Assembly (NCBI GenBank): GCA_003649715.1
Contig: QMSS01000025.1
Span: 1-13,566 of the forward strand
Length of the DNA stretch: 13,566 bases
DNA from: Thermoplasmata archaeon
Lineage (GTDB): Archaea > Thermoplasmatota > E2 > DHVEG-1
Reading direction: 5' to 3'
The notes beneath the pieces were generated by a model that did no database searches, was not told the origin of the DNA, and saw nothing but the letters and a program-made list of their open reading frames with translations. Position 1 is the stretch's first letter, and each line of letters begins with the position of its first letter. This document shows, piece after piece, positions 12,848 to 13,566 of the stretch. A program made the translations under genes and the position numbers.

Positions 12848-13566
12848 CTATTCACTGGAAGTCTGGGCGGTCTGAGGCGTTATTATAAAGAAAATGAAGA
12901 GAAATGCTTCAACTGTCTTTGTATCTGAACTACCACTTGGCTCACTGGCGGTTATGTTTATTTCAATAGGACCAAAGCCTAGTAGAGGCTCTGAGGTCAC
13001 GGTTTCGTTTTCACCTGCCTTTAATACTGATATCGTTCCAGAACTGGTTTTGTTTACTAAACCTAGTATTCCACCCTTTACTGATATACTCCAGTTTACA
13101 TTGTTTGCATCTGCATCTCCTGTGTTTTCGATTACTGCACTAATACGAAGCAGCCCACCATTTATATCTCCTATTTTGATCTCAGGTTGAGGAGGTGGTG
13201 GGGTATATTTAAATGCATAGACAATGCCCTGTTCTCCTGCGTGTACTGCGGATCCAATGTATAATGTGTCATTAACAATGGCGGGTGAGGAATCGATGGA
13301 GTTTTCAAGTGCATGGCTCCATATTAGACTCCCATCAGTTGCATCTAGACAGTAGATGTTACCATCAAATGATCCAACGTAGACCTTGTTATCAGCTACA
13401 GCAGGTGAAGAACGTATGTAACTAGTAGCTCCATCGAAAGTCCATTGCAGACTTCCATTGTCTGCATCAAAACAATATACTTTTTTATCATCCGATCCTA
13501 TGTAAACTTTGCCGTAAGCAACTGCAGGTGTAGAGGCTATGCTTCCACCAGTAGTGTAACTCCATA
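12848..13566 (-). CDS. PQQ-like beta-propeller surface protein, C-terminal part (partial)
   Basis: The minus strand is open from the window edge (first full codon at 13564) to a TAG at 12848-12850, giving the last 238 residues. Three blades of about 40 residues each follow the PQQ/WD40-like pattern: SSPAVADNKVYVGSFDGNIY, then CLDATDGSLIW, with variants before and after. Such propellers are common in archaeal extracellular proteins and usually bind partners rather than catalyse. A proline linker (PPPPQP, near 13184-13200) leads to a C-terminal domain of about 105 residues (13183 to about 12870) starting EIKIGDINGGLLRISAVI and ending in the hydrophobic strand AFLFIFFIIT and a short polar tail. 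That domain matches residues 57-163 of the dockerin lipoprotein. The start codon and any signal peptide lie outside the window. A double T-run follows at 12762-12776. Confidence 0.9.
   Translation of the reverse strand, partial: WSYTTGGSIASTPAVAYGKVYIGSDDKKVYCFDADNGSLQWTFDGATSYIRSSPAVADNKVYVGSFDGNIYCLDATDGSLIWSHALENSIDSSPAIVNDTLYIGSAVHAGEQGIVYAFKYTPPPPQPEIKIGDINGGLLRISAVIENTGDADANNVNWSISVKGGILGLVNKTSSGTISVLKAGENETVTSEPLLGFGPIEINITASEPSGSSDTKTVEAFLFIFFIITPQTAQTSSE

Noticed and set aside
12894..13190. Plus-strand reading frame of 98 codons
   Set aside because: It is the opposite strand of the shared C-terminal domain of the propeller protein, whose minus-strand frame matches the dockerin neighbour.
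1..13566. CRISPR array, insertion sequence or integrated element
   Set aside because: No regularly spaced repeats, transposase, integrase or tRNA-end duplication was seen; the tRNA-Cys has no repeated 3' segment nearby.

Overview
The window looks archaeal and most resembles a low-GC euryarchaeon of the Thermoplasmata type, possibly a marine or sediment protein degrader such as Marine Benthic Group D. This placement is inferred from gene content, not from a marker gene. The supporting signs are TTTAAATA-like TATA boxes set for archaeal transcription, GGTGA/GGGTGA ribosome-binding sites, an apparently leaderless gene, T-run terminators, a presenilin-like (PSH) membrane protease, free-standing RAM (Lrp/AsnC ligand-binding) proteins, and secreted proteins with lamin-tail, dockerin and PQQ-propeller domains.

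Layout. Positions 1-3093 are all on the minus strand: the N-terminus of a secreted protein resembling a C25/gingipain-type propeptide (1-228, cut by the edge), an M29 aminopeptidase (330-1433), and an overlapping pair made of a small RAM protein (2854-3093) and a ten-helix EamA/DMT-like transporter with a RAM domain fused to its C-terminus (1616-2857). A divergent promoter region (3094-3311) separates these from three plus-strand genes: thiC (3312-4589), a Na+/Ca2+ exchanger (4738-5697) and a presenilin-like aspartyl intramembrane protease (5741-6664). The strand then switches back to minus: a rhomboid protease with a C-terminal zinc ribbon (6707-7687) overlaps a 1263-residue surface protein with two lamin-tail domains and two phospholipase-D domains (7678-11469). 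Upstream of that come tRNA-Cys (11528-11601), a 293-base non-coding spacer, a dockerin-bearing putative lipoprotein (11895-12647) and the C-terminus of a PQQ-like beta-propeller surface protein (12848-13566, cut by the edge).

How the genes fit together. The left half suits a peptide- and amino-acid-using lifestyle: a possible secreted protease, a cytoplasmic aminopeptidase that finishes peptide digestion, and a transporter whose attached RAM domain could sense the amino acids released. The right half is a cell-surface block. The rhomboid gene overlaps the gene of a protein that ends in one transmembrane helix plus a basic tail, which makes that protein a candidate rhomboid substrate, similar in logic to bacterial rhombosortase/GlyGly-CTERM pairs. 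The two right-most genes share a domain of about 105 residues that I cannot assign to a named family. These functional links are inferences from domain content and gene order.

The most promising candidates for undescribed biology are the RAM-transporter fusion with its coupled free RAM protein, the rhomboid/lamin-tail-PLD pair, and the shared C-terminal domain of the two right-hand surface proteins.
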